DNA from: Lactarius indigo
Taxonomy: Eukaryota > Basidiomycota > Agaricomycetes > Russulales > Russulaceae
DNA: 64,000 bases
Assembly (NCBI GenBank): GCA_025766275.1
Contig: JAFKAC010000009.1
Span: forward strand, 2,170,001-2,234,000
Direction: 5' to 3'
This document shows positions 26,488 through 37,818 of the stretch, in pieces (the first letter of the stretch is position 1; each line of letters starts with the position of its first letter). The notes beneath the pieces are model-generated. The model made no database searches and was not told where the DNA came from. It saw nothing but the letters and a program-made list of their open reading frames with translations. Position numbers and translations under genes: made by a program.

Positions 26488-27049
26488 TGTTGATAAGTGA
26501 CCCTTGCGCACTTAGCGGCTCATACGGACCGGACTTGCAGCATGGACTGCTTTAGATTAGATTAATTGGACTTGTAGATTACTTACCTTTGATCTGTACA
26601 ATCTAGCGCTGATCATTGCGTCATGTATGACATCATGTACTATGACATCATGTAGAACACTCCGGACACTTCATTGTACTCAGTCCTTTGTTCTTCTTTA
26701 GTTCTTATCTTTATTGTGATGTCATTATGATATCATCTTTGTCTGGACTCTCTTTGTTCTAGTCACCTTGTTCTCCTCTCATACACTCCTTTTGTCCTGT
26801 ATATAGAACAACGCTCCTTGTATTTTGTGACTCTACGTTACCACTCTTGTACTAGTGTCACACCTCTGTACAGTATAAGTAGTAGTGCTTGTACGCTCCT
26901 GGTCCACATCAGTTCTCTCACTGTTGTGTGCCAGACACTTTGCTTTACCTTGCTAGACTTCCCTGTTGCTGCCTCCAGCCACCCAGCTTGTCTCACCACA
27001 GAACACTTTGTCCCTCTGTGAGTAAGCTATCTATGTGTGCTGTTCATCA
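26488..27049 (+). repeat. 5' LTR of copia-2
   Basis: 562 bp, TGTTGATAAG...TTCATCA. The core promoter is probably near TATATAGAACAAC (26802) or TATAAGTAG (26874). Confidence 0.94.
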
Positions 27050-27829
27050 GGTTATGGGCCCTGGTGCCCTAGCCACTCCACTTGGCTGGTCACTGTCTTC
27101 CTAGGAGGACACACCAGGCTAAGGTCTGTCTGGGGCCTTACCAGCCTTGCCCAAGGCAGAGAGCAGTGGGGCGCCACTTGTCTCTGCTGAGGAACCTCCT
27201 GTGTATGTACTGCCCAGTAGTCCTACTTTCACCCCTACTGTTTTCCTAGCCCCTGCGCTATGCGCAAGGAGACTGGGTCTGGTAGCCCCTTAACTTCAAA
27301 ATATCCAGGCGTGCATGGCCCACTGGGCTGTGTATTGTGGAGCTTAGCGCCAGCTGTCTCTGGTGCTCCACACTGGGCGCAGGATCTCCTCACCATGGGA
27401 GTGTAAAACCTGGTTCAGGCTCTGGGGGGTGTTCACCATTATGGTGTTCTGCAACCAGATACCTGCCTTGTAGCGGCAATGGGAAAGGATTCAGTAAAGC
27501 CACTTGTGGCGATGAGGCAACCAACAGGCCGAGAAGGCTGAGGTAGACAGCCTTGGGCTCTGAAAGCTTTCCCTTCACCTTCCCCCTGATGCAAACCATT
27601 TGAGCTGTGTCTTAGACACATCCTGGCTGGCAGCTAGCTCATGGTATGGCAAAGGGATTCCTCCAACCTGGGCCTAGCCCTTGTATCACTGGCATACTAT
27701 CAGGAGGCAGGACGTGTTAGCGTTCTGGCCTTACAGAATCACAGACAGGAGTGGTATCCCCCTATCTTTGTCTTGCAAACTATGAAGCACTGTCGCTGAC
27801 TGCTCCTCGGCGATAGATAAATCATCCCA
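27050..27829 (+). other. copia-2 leader with half-tRNA primer site
   Basis: The first 12 bases (27050-27061) are complementary to the anticodon region of initiator tRNA-Met. About 770 bp of leader follow before the Gag-Pol ATG, closely matched by 38766-39547. The frame at 27337-27546 lacks an ATG and is not called as a gene. Confidence 0.75.
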
Positions 27830-30800
27830 ATGTCTGGCTCTTCATCTACCCCTGCTACTGGTGCTGGTGCTCCTCCCAGCCCCACCGGTGGCTCTGCAGG
27901 AGGCTCACTCCCTCCTCCTTCTGGATCCACACCCTCCACACGCGTTTCTGCTGCGTATGGTGCAACGTTCGGCATGCCCTCTGGCATCCGCCTTGAACAG
28001 TTTGATGGCACTGGTTGGAACGAATGGTCTGGCACCATTGAGGCCATCCTCACGCTGCATGAAGCTGAGGATGTGTTCACTCTGGATACACCCCCATCTG
28101 GTATCACTACCGATGAGTGGGACTCTGTCCAGCGTCGTTCCAAGGCGTACCTTCGCCTTTACCTCAAACCAGATGTCTACTCGCTTGTGGCAGATAACAC
28201 TGCCTACCCTACCTTTAAGGACAAGTGGGCCAAGCTCAAGGACGTATATGGAGGTGCTTCGGGCAGCACCACCATCTTTAATTTGTGGATTCAGATAACA
28301 CAAGCCCGCCTCGACGACTCCGCACCCATGGCCGCCCAGCTGGCCAAGCTCAATGAGCTTAGGGTTGCCCTTTCCAACGCACAGATGGGTGTCTCTGACG
28401 TCCAATACTGTCTCATTCTCCTACACGCGCTGCCGCCCTCTTATGAGGTGTTGGCCTCAACCATCCTCGCCAGTGGGGCCCCCTCTGCACTCAAGCACGC
28501 TGAAATAATTGCGCGCATAGTGTCGGAAGAGGCTCGCCGCGCCGGGCCCTCTGGCTCTTCCCTCAATAAGGTGGCCCCCGTCAAGTCGACGGGCAAAAAG
28601 GGCAAGAAGGACCACTCTGGTCTAACCTGCCACTATTGCAACAAAAAGGGCCACATCAAGCCTGACTGCAGGAAGAAGAAGAAGGATGAGGCTGACGCAA
28701 AGGAGAAAGAGAAGGCAGGCAACAAGGCTGCAAATAGTCACATTCTTGTACCTACCACCGCCTCCATTAAGGAGGTCGAAGAGCCCGCCATAGACTGGGC
28801 TTCTCAATCTATTTCTGTTGCCTTGTATGCTGCCTCGCGTGTGCGTTGGATGATGGACAGTGGTGCTACACACCACATTACACCACATCGGTCTGATTTC
28901 AAGGACTACACCCCATCTAAAGGCACTGTACGCCTGGGTGATAAGTCCACAATAGACCAAGTGGGTGTCGGGTCTGTCGTCTTTACAACGAGCCAGGGTA
29001 TCTCTATCACCCTCAGTAATGTGCTACACCTACCACAGGTGAAGACGCGCTTCTTGTCAACGCGCGCCCTAGCACAAAAAGGTGCTGAGATTGCCTTTGA
29101 TAGTGGCTCTTTTAAAATATCTATCAACCAAAAGTGTGTGGCCAAAGGCTACCTTGAGGACAACCTTTACTGGTTGGACGCAGCCAGCGTCGGCCTCAAT
29201 GCCCACACAAAATCAAGTGCTGCCACACTTGATATCTGGCATCAACGCATGGGACACATCTCCTCTGCAGCGCTGAAGGCGCATGGTCCCTCTGCCACTA
29301 CTGGCATGGACATAGATAGCTCTACCACGGCCCACACAGTCTGCCGTGGGTGCGAGATGGGCAAGTCCACTCGCCAACCCTTTTCTGCGTCCTCCACCAA
29401 GAGGACAACTCGTCAATTTGAGATTGTGCACAGTGACCTCGCCGGTCCTATGCAAACTCAGTCACTGCAAGGCTCGACGTATACAGCCACCTTCATAGAC
29501 GACCACACTAAGTTCACTGTGGTCCACTTCCTTAAGTCGAAGGACCAGTTTGCTAAGTCGCTGCAGATGTATTTGGCTTGGGGTGAAACCCAGTCTGGCC
29601 ATAAACTGCGCGCTCTGCACTCTGACCGCGGTGGCGAATACATGTCGAGTGTCACGCAGGACATTCTTAAGCAGAAAGGGATAGAGCATCACCTCACGAT
29701 GCCGGGTTCACCACAGTCTAATGGTAAAGCCGAGCGGTTTAACCGCACCATTATGGATAAGGCAATGTCCATGCTCCACACAGCTGGCATGTCTAAAGGC
29801 TTCTGGGAGCATGCGGTGTGCGCAGCTGTGCACATCTATAACCGCTCTCCAGTCCGTGGGCTTAAGTGGCGCACTCCCTATGAGCTCTGGCACTCTGGCA
29901 AAGTGCCCGATGTCTCACATCTTCGCGTCTTTGGATGCAAGGGGTACATGCACGTACCCGCTGATAAGCGTCGCAAATTGGATGCGAAGGCCATTGAGGT
30001 CACGCTTATCGGGTTTGAGCCCGAATCTAAGGGCTATAAGCTCTGGGACCGCTCAACCCGCTCCGTCCGAGTGTCCAGGGATGTGACATTCGACGAGAGT
30101 AGCTTCCCGTCCCTCCAGGGTGTTGAGACACACCCCACACCTTCACCACCAGTCGTGCCTAGCACAACAGTGACTGCCGTGCCTCACCCGCCGGCGTTAC
30201 CACCAATGCGAGCCCCCTCCCCTGCACACTCCAGTAGTAGTGAGGAGGAGGATGTTGAAAAGCTCCTAGACCCCCCACAAGTCCAACCACGCCCTACCAC
30301 TCCACCACCTGCTTTACCAGCCCTGCCCACCACACCTAAACGTGAGCAGACCACTCCCACTTCACCCCCGCCGCGTCCTAGTGCAACGCGCATTATGCGC
30401 CATGTCCCTCCTCCCTCACCAGAAATGCCTGGGGGATTTGAGGATCGTGCACAGCGTAGTCAGCTGTTGCGCGAAATGGACAATGCACCAAGGCGCAGTG
30501 CTCGTGCCCCTGTCCCTAATCCGCGTTACTTCAATGCGGACAATGTGGCATGGCGCGGCAGGCGCCTGGGGTATGCGGAGTTATTGGCTGCTGCTTTTGT
30601 AGGCCGAGACCCTGCAACTTATGCAGAGGCCATGCGGTCTGCAGCTGCAGATGAGTGGACTAAGGCGTGTCAGTATGAAATGGACGCCCTAGCTAAAAAT
30701 GGGACTTGGGAGTTAATGGATCTCCCGCCTAATCGTAAGGCAGTAAAATCCAAATGGGTCTTTAAGCTCAAAGCAGATGGCCGCTACAGAGCTCGCTTGG

Positions 30801-32152
30801 TGGCTAAGGGATTCACGCAGATCCCTGGCATAGATTTTGATGAAACCTTCTCTCCCGTCGCACGATTCGAGTCGCTACGTTTACTTCTGGCGTTGGCCGC
30901 GCTGGAGGACTGGCACATCCATCAGATGGATGTTAAGTCTGCTTTTCTCAATGGCGTGCTTGACGAGGAGATTTACATGGAGCAGCCACAAGGTTTCACT
31001 GTCACTGGCTCTGAGACGAAGGTGTGTCGCCTGGTTAAGGCGATCTATGGTCTCAAACAGGCCTCCCACGCATGGAACTTGCAATTCCATGGAGTGCTCA
31101 CTGCGCTCGGCTTCAAGCGGACGTTTGCTGATGCTGGCATATATGTGATGCCTCAACGGGAGGGGTATGATCCACTCTTCGTTATTGTCTACGTTGACGA
31201 CATCACTATACTGGGTCCCTCGCTGAGTGGTATCAAGCGTTTGAAGTCGGACTTATCCGAACGCTATGAGATGACAGATCTCGGGGAGATAGAATCTTAT
31301 CTTGGTATGCGCATTGTGCGCGACCGCTCCCTTAGACGCATCGAAATAGATCAGTCTGGCTACATCAAGGATGTCCTTGAACGCTTTGGCATGTCTGATG
31401 CCACACCACACAACACACCCTTGCCCGCTGGTGCTGACAAGCACCTGGTTAAATATACGTCGCAGGCAACTGCCTCAGATATTTCCCACTATCAGTCCTT
31501 GATTGGGAGTCTGCTTTATGTGCAGATTGGCACTAGGCCAGATATCTCCTTCGCTGTGTCACGTTTGGCGCAGTACGCAGCGAATCCTTCACCACAACAT
31601 CTGCGACTTGCGCAGTATGTCCTGTCCTACCTAGTGGGAACTATGGATATGCGTATTGTCTATGATGGCGCCAATGGCGATGGCCTTCATGGCTACACTG
31701 ATTCCAGTCTGGCTGATCAGACTGACGACCGCCACTCCACCTCTGGTTATGTGTTCCTACTAGCTAACGGTGCAATAAGCTGGTCTTCGCGCAAGCAAAA
31801 GACTGTTGCCCAAAACACAACGGAAGCGGAATACATGGCCATGACCGACGCGGCTAATCAGGCTGCATGGTATCAGAGCTTCCTCACGGAACTCGGGTAC
31901 GAGGTCGACGACCCCATCCCACTTCATGGTGACAATAAGGGTGCCATTGATTTGGCCTTGAACCCTGTCACTGGGAGACGGTCTAAGCACATTGCCATAC
32001 GGCATCATGTCATTAGGGAGTACATCGAAAAGGGGACCATCACCCTCATTAGAACTCCTACTGTGGATATGGTTGCGGACGGCTTTACAAAGTCACTACC
32101 GCGTGTCCTGCTACAGAAGCACAACGATGACATGGGACTTGTGTGTACTTAG
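27830..32152 (+). CDS. copia-2 Gag-Pol polyprotein, intact (1440 aa)
   Basis: One frame from ATG 27830. Domains in order: Gag (QFDGTGWNEWSGTIEAIL; CCHC knuckle CHYCNKKGHIKPDC near residue 265); aspartic protease WMMDSGATHH (about 342); GAG-pre-integrase WHQRMGHIS with its HHCC partner CRGCEMG (about 470-515); integrase DDE with HSDLAGPM, HSDRGGEYMS and SNGKAERFNR (about 535-635); a Pro/Ser-rich linker; RT starting SKWVFKLKADGRYRARL, with VIVYVDDITILG (about 1120); RNase H with TDSSLADQ, EAEYMAM, GDNKGAID and RRSKHIAIRHH. All catalytic residues I can check are present. It carries out reverse transcription and integration of the element. Confidence 0.97.
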   Translation: MSGSSSTPATGAGAPPSPTGGSAGGSLPPPSGSTPSTRVSAAYGATFGMPSGIRLEQFDGTGWNEWSGTIEAILTLHEAEDVFTLDTPPSGITTDEWDSVQRRSKAYLRLYLKPDVYSLVADNTAYPTFKDKWAKLKDVYGGASGSTTIFNLWIQITQARLDDSAPMAAQLAKLNELRVALSNAQMGVSDVQYCLILLHALPPSYEVLASTILASGAPSALKHAEIIARIVSEEARRAGPSGSSLNKVAPVKSTGKKGKKDHSGLTCHYCNKKGHIKPDCRKKKKDEADAKEKEKAGNKAANSHILVPTTASIKEVEEPAIDWASQSISVALYAASRVRWMMDSGATHHITPHRSDFKDYTPSKGTVRLGDKSTIDQVGVGSVVFTTSQGISITLSNVLHLPQVKTRFLSTRALAQKGAEIAFDSGSFKISINQKCVAKGYLEDNLYWLDAASVGLNAHTKSSAATLDIWHQRMGHISSAALKAHGPSATTGMDIDSSTTAHTVCRGCEMGKSTRQPFSASSTKRTTRQFEIVHSDLAGPMQTQSLQGSTYTATFIDDHTKFTVVHFLKSKDQFAKSLQMYLAWGETQSGHKLRALHSDRGGEYMSSVTQDILKQKGIEHHLTMPGSPQSNGKAERFNRTIMDKAMSMLHTAGMSKGFWEHAVCAAVHIYNRSPVRGLKWRTPYELWHSGKVPDVSHLRVFGCKGYMHVPADKRRKLDAKAIEVTLIGFEPESKGYKLWDRSTRSVRVSRDVTFDESSFPSLQGVETHPTPSPPVVPSTTVTAVPHPPALPPMRAPSPAHSSSSEEEDVEKLLDPPQVQPRPTTPPPALPALPTTPKREQTTPTSPPPRPSATRIMRHVPPPSPEMPGGFEDRAQRSQLLREMDNAPRRSARAPVPNPRYFNADNVAWRGRRLGYAELLAAAFVGRDPATYAEAMRSAAADEWTKACQYEMDALAKNGTWELMDLPPNRKAVKSKWVFKLKADGRYRARLVAKGFTQIPGIDFDETFSPVARFESLRLLLALAALEDWHIHQMDVKSAFLNGVLDEEIYMEQPQGFTVTGSETKVCRLVKAIYGLKQASHAWNLQFHGVLTALGFKRTFADAGIYVMPQREGYDPLFVIVYVDDITILGPSLSGIKRLKSDLSERYEMTDLGEIESYLGMRIVRDRSLRRIEIDQSGYIKDVLERFGMSDATPHNTPLPAGADKHLVKYTSQATASDISHYQSLIGSLLYVQIGTRPDISFAVSRLAQYAANPSPQHLRLAQYVLSYLVGTMDMRIVYDGANGDGLHGYTDSSLADQTDDRHSTSGYVFLLANGAISWSSRKQKTVAQNTTEAEYMAMTDAANQAAWYQSFLTELGYEVDDPIPLHGDNKGAIDLALNPVTGRRSKHIAIRHHVIREYIEKGTITLIRTPTVDMVADGFTKSLPRVLLQKHNDDMGLVCT

Positions 32153-32171
32153 ATTGTAGATCACGGGGAGA

Positions 32172-32733
32172 TGTTGATAAGTGACCCTTGCGCACTTAGC
32201 GGCTCATACGGACCGGACTTGCAGCATGGACTGCTTTAGATTAGATTAATTGGACTTGTAGATTACTTACCTTTGATCTGTACAATCTAGCGCTGATCAT
32301 TGCGTCATGTATGACATCATGTACTATGACATCATGTAGAACACTCCGGACACTTCATTGTACTCAGTCCTTTGTTCTTCTTTAGTTCTTATCTTTATTG
32401 TGATGTCATTATGATATCATCTTTGTCTGGACTCTCTTTGTTCTAGTCACCTTGTTCTCCTCTCATACACTCCTTTTGTCCTGTATATAGAACAACGCTC
32501 CTTGTATTTTGTGACTCTACGTTACCACTCTTGTACTAGTGTCACACCTCTGTACAGTATAAGTAGTAGTGCTTGTACGCTCCTGGTCCACATCAGTTCT
32601 CTCACTGTTGTGTGCCAGACACTTTGCTTTACCTTGCTAGACTTCCCTGTTGCTGCCTCCAGCCACCCAGCTTGTCTCACCACAGAACACTTTGTCCCTC
32701 TGTGAGTAAGCTATCTATGTGTGCTGTTCATCA
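32172..32733 (+). repeat. 3' LTR of copia-2
   Basis: 562 bp; I find no difference from the 5' LTR by eye. It is followed by the target duplicate GCTGG. Confidence 0.94.
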
Positions 32734-34085
32734 GCTGGAAGCAGAGGTGTAACAGGGGATCTTGCAAGTAAAGCAGGGAGTCTGGCACACAACAGTGAGA
32801 GAACTGATAATGGTATTACAGAGGAGACATACCTGGCACACAACAGTGAGAGAACTGATGTGGACCAGGAGCGTACAAGCACTACTACTTATACTGTACA
32901 GAGGTGTGACACTAGTACAAGAGTGGTAACGTAGAGTCACAAAATACAAGGAGCGTTGTTCTATATACAGGACAAAAGGAGTGTATGAGAGGAGAACAAG
33001 GTGACTAGAACAAAGAGAGTCCAGACAAAGATGATATCATAATGACATCACAATAAAGATAAGAACTAAAGAAGAACAAAGGACTGAGTACAATGAAGTG
33101 TCCGGAGTGTTCTACATGATGTCATAGTACATGATGTCATACATGACGCAATGATCAGCGCTAGATTGTACAGATCAAAGGTAAGTAATCTACAAGTCCA
33201 ATTAATCTAATCTAAAGCAGTCCATGCTGCAAGTCCGGTCCGTATGAGCCGCTAAGTGCGCAAGGGTCACTTATCAACACCAAGGTGGTGGGTAACAAGG
33301 ATGTACGCACCAAGGTATGGAATTAGATCACTATATGCCTGATACATACTAACATTGTCCCCTACAGCCTGATGCGAAGAGGATGAAGGTCCAGGGTGCA
33401 TCCCCACTTGACGACTTCATGGACCTCATCCCTGCATCTCAAAGGCTTGTGGGTCGCCCGCAGGGAGGTCCGGCGGGCTCCGCAGCTAAGGGGAAACCCT
33501 CTGCTGCTGTTGTTGACTTATCCCTAGTGGACTCGACGTCTGCAGAGACGCAGGTATGTCTAAGTGTGCTTTATATCATATTCACACATTACCTCTATTC
33601 TAGGATTCGGATATCATGGATATCGATGGTGCAGATCCTGAACGACTGCCCAATGTTCCTAAGACCTCTGATAGAAAGGCGGGCGTTCCGAAAGCACGGG
33701 TACGTATTTATACATCTATTACACACATCCCACAGATCCTAAAGACATATGCATACAGCCCATCGCATCAGACAAGTCGCAGGACGTCCGCAGTGGGGTG
33801 ACTTGCCCTGTAACTCGTAGTGCTGCGGAGCTCCCCACAAAGCTGTCTGCGTCTCCCGGGACATCCACTCCCACCGGCACCATGCATCCGATGGGTATCA
33901 CCATCCCTGCCACCACAAAGCCCCAAGACCTTGGCGAATTGGATGCCAGGACAGCTGCACTCAAGATTCGGCTTGCACAACTGTGGGAAACAGTCACCAA
34001 GCTTAGGGCTAATTTGAAAGACATAAATGACGAGCTTCACAAGGTAGTTCTTGAGATTGAACAGACTGCGGCCGCCCTCGGGTGA

Positions 34086-34692
34086 TCCGCACTATTGCGT
34101 AGCCCATGTAACATGTCATATGTAGCTGTCGATCAAACGGAACACATAGCGGATATAGTTGGTCGGATTTCCGCTTCTCCCGATGCCTGTACCATGTTAT
34201 ATGTAAATGTCAATTGAATGGGGTGTATGGTGGATATACATAGCCGGACGTCCGCTTCGCCCGATACATGTACTACAACCATTATATCATCACATATGTC
34301 CACTCTGATATCAAATCCTTAAGTGCTCCTTTCTGCCCCATCTGTTGTCTCCACATGTCCATACATGTTTCACATATGTCTCATCTTCAGGTGCAGAGGT
34401 CCACTATTAGAACATTGTAATACCAAGTCATGCCATGGCTATTACACGTCAGGACATCCTCTTGCACAATATGATACCCCACATTGCTCAAACAGTTTCA
34501 TTGTATTGGTGCTTGATGTCGGACCATTCCCGACCATCATCCGATTCTCTATTGTATCACAGGAACATATTTAATGACTGGCCATCACAATGAGATGCTC
34601 ATATCCATCCACTTAAGCATCACACCTAGTACATTTGTCCATCCTCTCAATCACCATACCTTGTCCATCTATCCATCCTCATCTCATCCATT
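34086..34692. other. Spacer between KDZ genes D and E
   Basis: No gene is seen. It contains two copies of a roughly 85-bp unit (around 34099-34180 and 34185-34270), each with CATGTTATATGTA/CATGTCATATGTA, CAAT..G, GGATATA and a TCGGATTTCCGCTT or CCGGACGTCCGCTT palindrome. Confidence 0.5.
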
Positions 34693-36783
34693 ATGCAGAA
34701 TGAATACCTCAATGATTCTGATGGTAGCGGAGATCCCTCAAGCTTACAGAGCTATGGGGAGCAATCTGTGAACACAGGATTCTCTATTACCCCTTGAGAT
34801 GGAGACATTCTACTAGAATATCTCGATAAGTTCCAAGAGGCTGATACTCATGATTGCACTAGGATTGTTGAGAAGGCTATGGGAGAGCTGTATCATCTCA
34901 GCCCTGCTAATACACCCTTTGACAAGAAGGATGCAAGAAAGGCATGTTTCACTATGAATATCGGACCATCCTTCTCATTTCCCATCCCAGAAAATCCACA
35001 AGTGGTTTTATAACCACTATGTCCGCCCCAAGCGTCAATACATCAAGTTTACTCGTAAATGGTCCGCCAGGAACGCATTCTATCATCTGAACCGTGATGA
35101 GGTCTTAAGGCTTGCAAAGGAGACCTCTGGGACAGAACCGGGAAGTCCTGCATTCATAGGAGCCCTTCAGGATGCAACCACTGCTCTATGGAATGAACTG
35201 TCTATTGAGGATCAAGAGGAGTATCAAGAGTCTGCTAGGGAGTGGTCAGAGAAGACACCACCAAAGAACATTCAATCAAGGTATGCACATATCCAAATCA
35301 CCTGTTGATTGATTCCTCATATACCTCCTATGTAGGATGGCATCCTCTCTGCGTGAGCGGATCATCCAGGACTTCCAAAGTCAGCTTTATAAGACATGCG
35401 GAATCCGCTCCATTGTCCTAACCGCATATGAGGGTGAAGACAACGACCTCAAGATAGGCTTGTAAGCAATCAAATACATATCCCTTGGTCATGTCCGCTA
35501 AGCGTCGGTTGATCCGATCTTAGCAATGATGTCAACAGTATATTGCAGGATGGAAAGGACTTTCGGAAGTTCTGTCCAGACTGGAAGAGTGCTGCCCTCT
35601 GGCAGCAATGGGCTCAATTTGGGATGCAGTGCTTTGCCAAAGGTATGTTATGCCCATCATCTTGTCTCAAGTGATTACATCTAATAAATGCATGCCTCAG
35701 ATACTGTGAAGGAACGTCCGAAAAGGGACCTCTCAAAGACCATCACCACCCCAATCCCCCTTGTGTTCAATGCAGATGGATTCCCGGAGCTCCCGACAGT
35801 TGTTTCCCATGATGGATATAAAGCTAAGGTCGTTCAAACATTGCTGAGGGACTATTGCACTGCACATATCCGTGAGTCATTCTTCAATTCATGTGCTGCA
35901 GTATGTCACATATGTGAATAAGGATATGTCACTGGAATCGAGAACCAGACCATTCCATGGGGTTCATTGTCAAGTGATCCATCTGCCTGGATAGATGAGG
36001 AATGTATTCCATATGATTTTGAGTGGAAGGACCCATCCAAGATCCGGATTGATGAGGTCTTTCGCCTTCTAGACCATTGGAGGGATAGGCAAGACCAAGG
36101 TATTGATCCCCTGATGTGGGTTCCGACATGCCCACTCTTCAATGATACGAAGCAGCCTACAATACATAAGCGGAACATCCGACGTGCTCGACCCAAGCAA
36201 TCAGATGGATCTGACGAAGAGTCCTTTGACCTTCACTATAATGAGGACTCTAATCCTCAGGGCGACAAGACTGATGATTCTTTGGATGAATCATCTGTCC
36301 ATGATGAGCCATCTGACCATTCATGGGCTGCGGAATCTCCTCCACTTCATGGGTCTCAGGATGAAACTGATCCTGGTGAGTATGGCTGCTATCATGGTGT
36401 TTTTCATTTATTCATGATATATGTTTAGGGAATGACGGAACACCCGACTCTCCAGGATATAAATCTTCAAATATCAATAGATCATCATCATCAGGTTTGT
36501 ACCTTGTCCATATCCCATCACAGCTACCCAGATATACTAGCATCCCAACTTTCAGATATAGCAGGTCCATCAGATACACACCATGTGCAGGAAATGAAGG
36601 AACTCAATACTAGCCCACTTATAGAGAAAAGGAAACGATTTATCAAGGTGTCAGAGAAGATCAAGTGAGTACTTTCTATGCAATAGTTTCCCAGCCATTA
36701 ATCCCGCTTTTCTAATCATTCTCCAGGAATTTGGACACTGGCAGGGGTGCAGCAAAAGTTCATCCTAGCTATCTAGCCAGGTA
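34693..36783 (+). CDS. KDZ-element gene E, HMG-box-like segment, unknown function
   Basis: About nine exons from ATG 34693 to TAG 36781-36783. Introns include one with a GC donor (GCATGTTTC at 34950) and usual GT-AG ones near 35281, 35463, 35645, 35870, 36375, 36494 and 36665. The first long exon has an in-frame TGA at 34795-34797; it disappears if 34724-34798 is spliced (GTAGCG...TTGAG), which keeps the frame (DSDDGDILLEYL). The protein has a Trp/Arg/Lys segment followed by ATTALWNELSIEDQEEYQES, which resembles the last helix of an HMG box. Then come conserved Trp/Asp segments (NADGFPELP, PLMWVPTCPLF), an acidic Ser-rich region and a basic C-terminus (EKRKRFIKVSEK). HMG-like DNA binding is an inference. 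Whether it is intact depends on the first intron. Confidence 0.58.
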
Positions 36784-37818
36784 GTCTATATGTACATTTC
36801 CATACTGGAATATCTGCACATGCTTTCCACTTACTACTTAATATTCTCCTGTACTAATCTATCATTTGTTGACCAGTAGTATGTGCATATGAGCTTCAGG
36901 ATATCCGCACTTCCACAACCATATTCAAGTCCAGTAAATACCTGCAATGTCTATAGAGATCTTATGGGGTTAAACCACCAATTGAAAGATTGGGGACCCA
37001 TTTATATCTCTACACATCCAATTAGGAAGTCCTGTCGTATATCCTTATGAGGTCCCTATCCTGTATTCACCTTATTTACTCCCCTGTATTTCCTTTCACC
37101 AACACCCACTAGCCTGCATTTGTATGTATTCACAAGCGGGAACTCCGCTCTAGCTCACTGTGCCTTGACTCTGTCTGTTGTCTCTGACACTTATAAGCAG
37201 TCACCACATACTTGTGATCATATATTCCATTCTGCTCATTTTATTGAATATAGATGACCTCTGGATACTCCACATAGACTAGTAGCCTCTATGACCTCAA
37301 TGCATTTCCATTGTATTTATGAAGTCCGTTGGAGATCCCCGACTATTTCCGACCCACCTATCGTCAGTTACACTATCAATTATCAGAGTTGTCATGATTG
37401 GTATATTATTATTAGATAACCTCTGAATAGACTACATAGTAGCCTGTATGATCTCTGTTCATTTATATTTTACTTATGATGACCCTCAGAGATCCCCGAC
37501 TATCTCCGACCCACCTGTTGTCAATTAGACTATCAATTATAGCGGGTGTCCCGATTGGTATATTATTATTAGATATTCTCCCTAATATGCATAGACTATC
37601 AATTGACATTCACCTGTGATCGGACACTCCTTATGTATTCTGTTTCACTTGTATTCATTTGATGTGCTTGCACATATCTGAGTGGATGGTCTTATATGCC
37701 TGAGTCTTGCTCCTTTGATTGATTACACATCACCTTTGGATACTACACATATAATAGCCACCTCTAAGCCTTTCTATTCTGTGTTCGAGTAACTCATCAA
37801 TCCCCAACTATTCCCGAC
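36784..37818. repeat. Right subterminal repeat region of the KDZ element
   Basis: About 1 kb without a gene. Two tandem units of about 160 bp lie at roughly 37253-37413 and 37414-37572 (shared GGTATATTATTATTAGATA, ATAGACTACATAGTAGCCT and similar). Each contains a degenerate TIR core: CCCCGACTATTTCCGACCC near 37338 and CCCCGACTATCTCCGACCC near 37497, followed by ACTATCAATTAT. Likely transposase-binding sites. Confidence 0.7.

Larger units (their letters stand above)
26488..32733 (+). mobile_element. Intact copia element (copia-2)
   Basis: LTRs at 26488-27049 and 32172-32733, both 562 bp and identical as far as I can read by eye; TSD GCTGG at 26483-26487 and 32734-32738. PBS GGTTATGGGCCC at 27050-27061 and polypurine tract CACGGGGAGA at 32162-32171. 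The single gag-pol frame is uninterrupted. Together this marks a very recent, probably active copy. It sits inside an LTR of its own family, in the opposite orientation. Confidence 0.96.
26415..33279 (-). mobile_element. Solo LTR (copia family 2) inside gene D, itself split
   Basis: A minus-strand family-2 LTR occupies 26415-26487 and 32739-33279. It starts TGATGAACAG and ends ATCAACA. CCAAG flanks it at 26410-26414 and 33280-33284. It is interrupted by the full copia-2 element. It carries the intron-like duplication at 32782-32832. Confidence 0.93.
26181..34085 (+). pseudogene. KDZ-element gene D, split by a nested LTR retrotransposon
   Basis: Exons 26181-26414, 33285-33314, 33368-33553, 33604-33699 and 33759-34085 would encode about 290 residues. 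The first exon is cut after its 78th codon by the LTR insertion at 26415-33279; the five bases CCAAG are duplicated, and the stop seen at 26415-26417 is supplied by the LTR. Downstream exons remain open and in phase, so the break is recent. The N-terminus is Ser/Arg/Pro-rich (PPPIKPMPAPIKPP) with DDGFDFLSS; the middle has basic KRMKVQG and PLDDFMDLIP; the C-terminus is a coiled coil (ALKIRLAQLWETVTKL). No known family is recognised. It could be a DNA- or chromatin-binding partner of the transposase, but this is a guess. Confidence 0.68.

Noticed and set aside
26818..27021. 67-codon frame, repeated at 32502-32705 and antisense at 32731-32949
   Set aside because: LTR sequence of the copia-2 family, not a gene.
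27337..27546. 69-codon leader frame conserved in copia-2 and copia-3 (39053-39262)
   Set aside because: Starts only at GTG; similarity follows from the shared leader. No evidence of translation.
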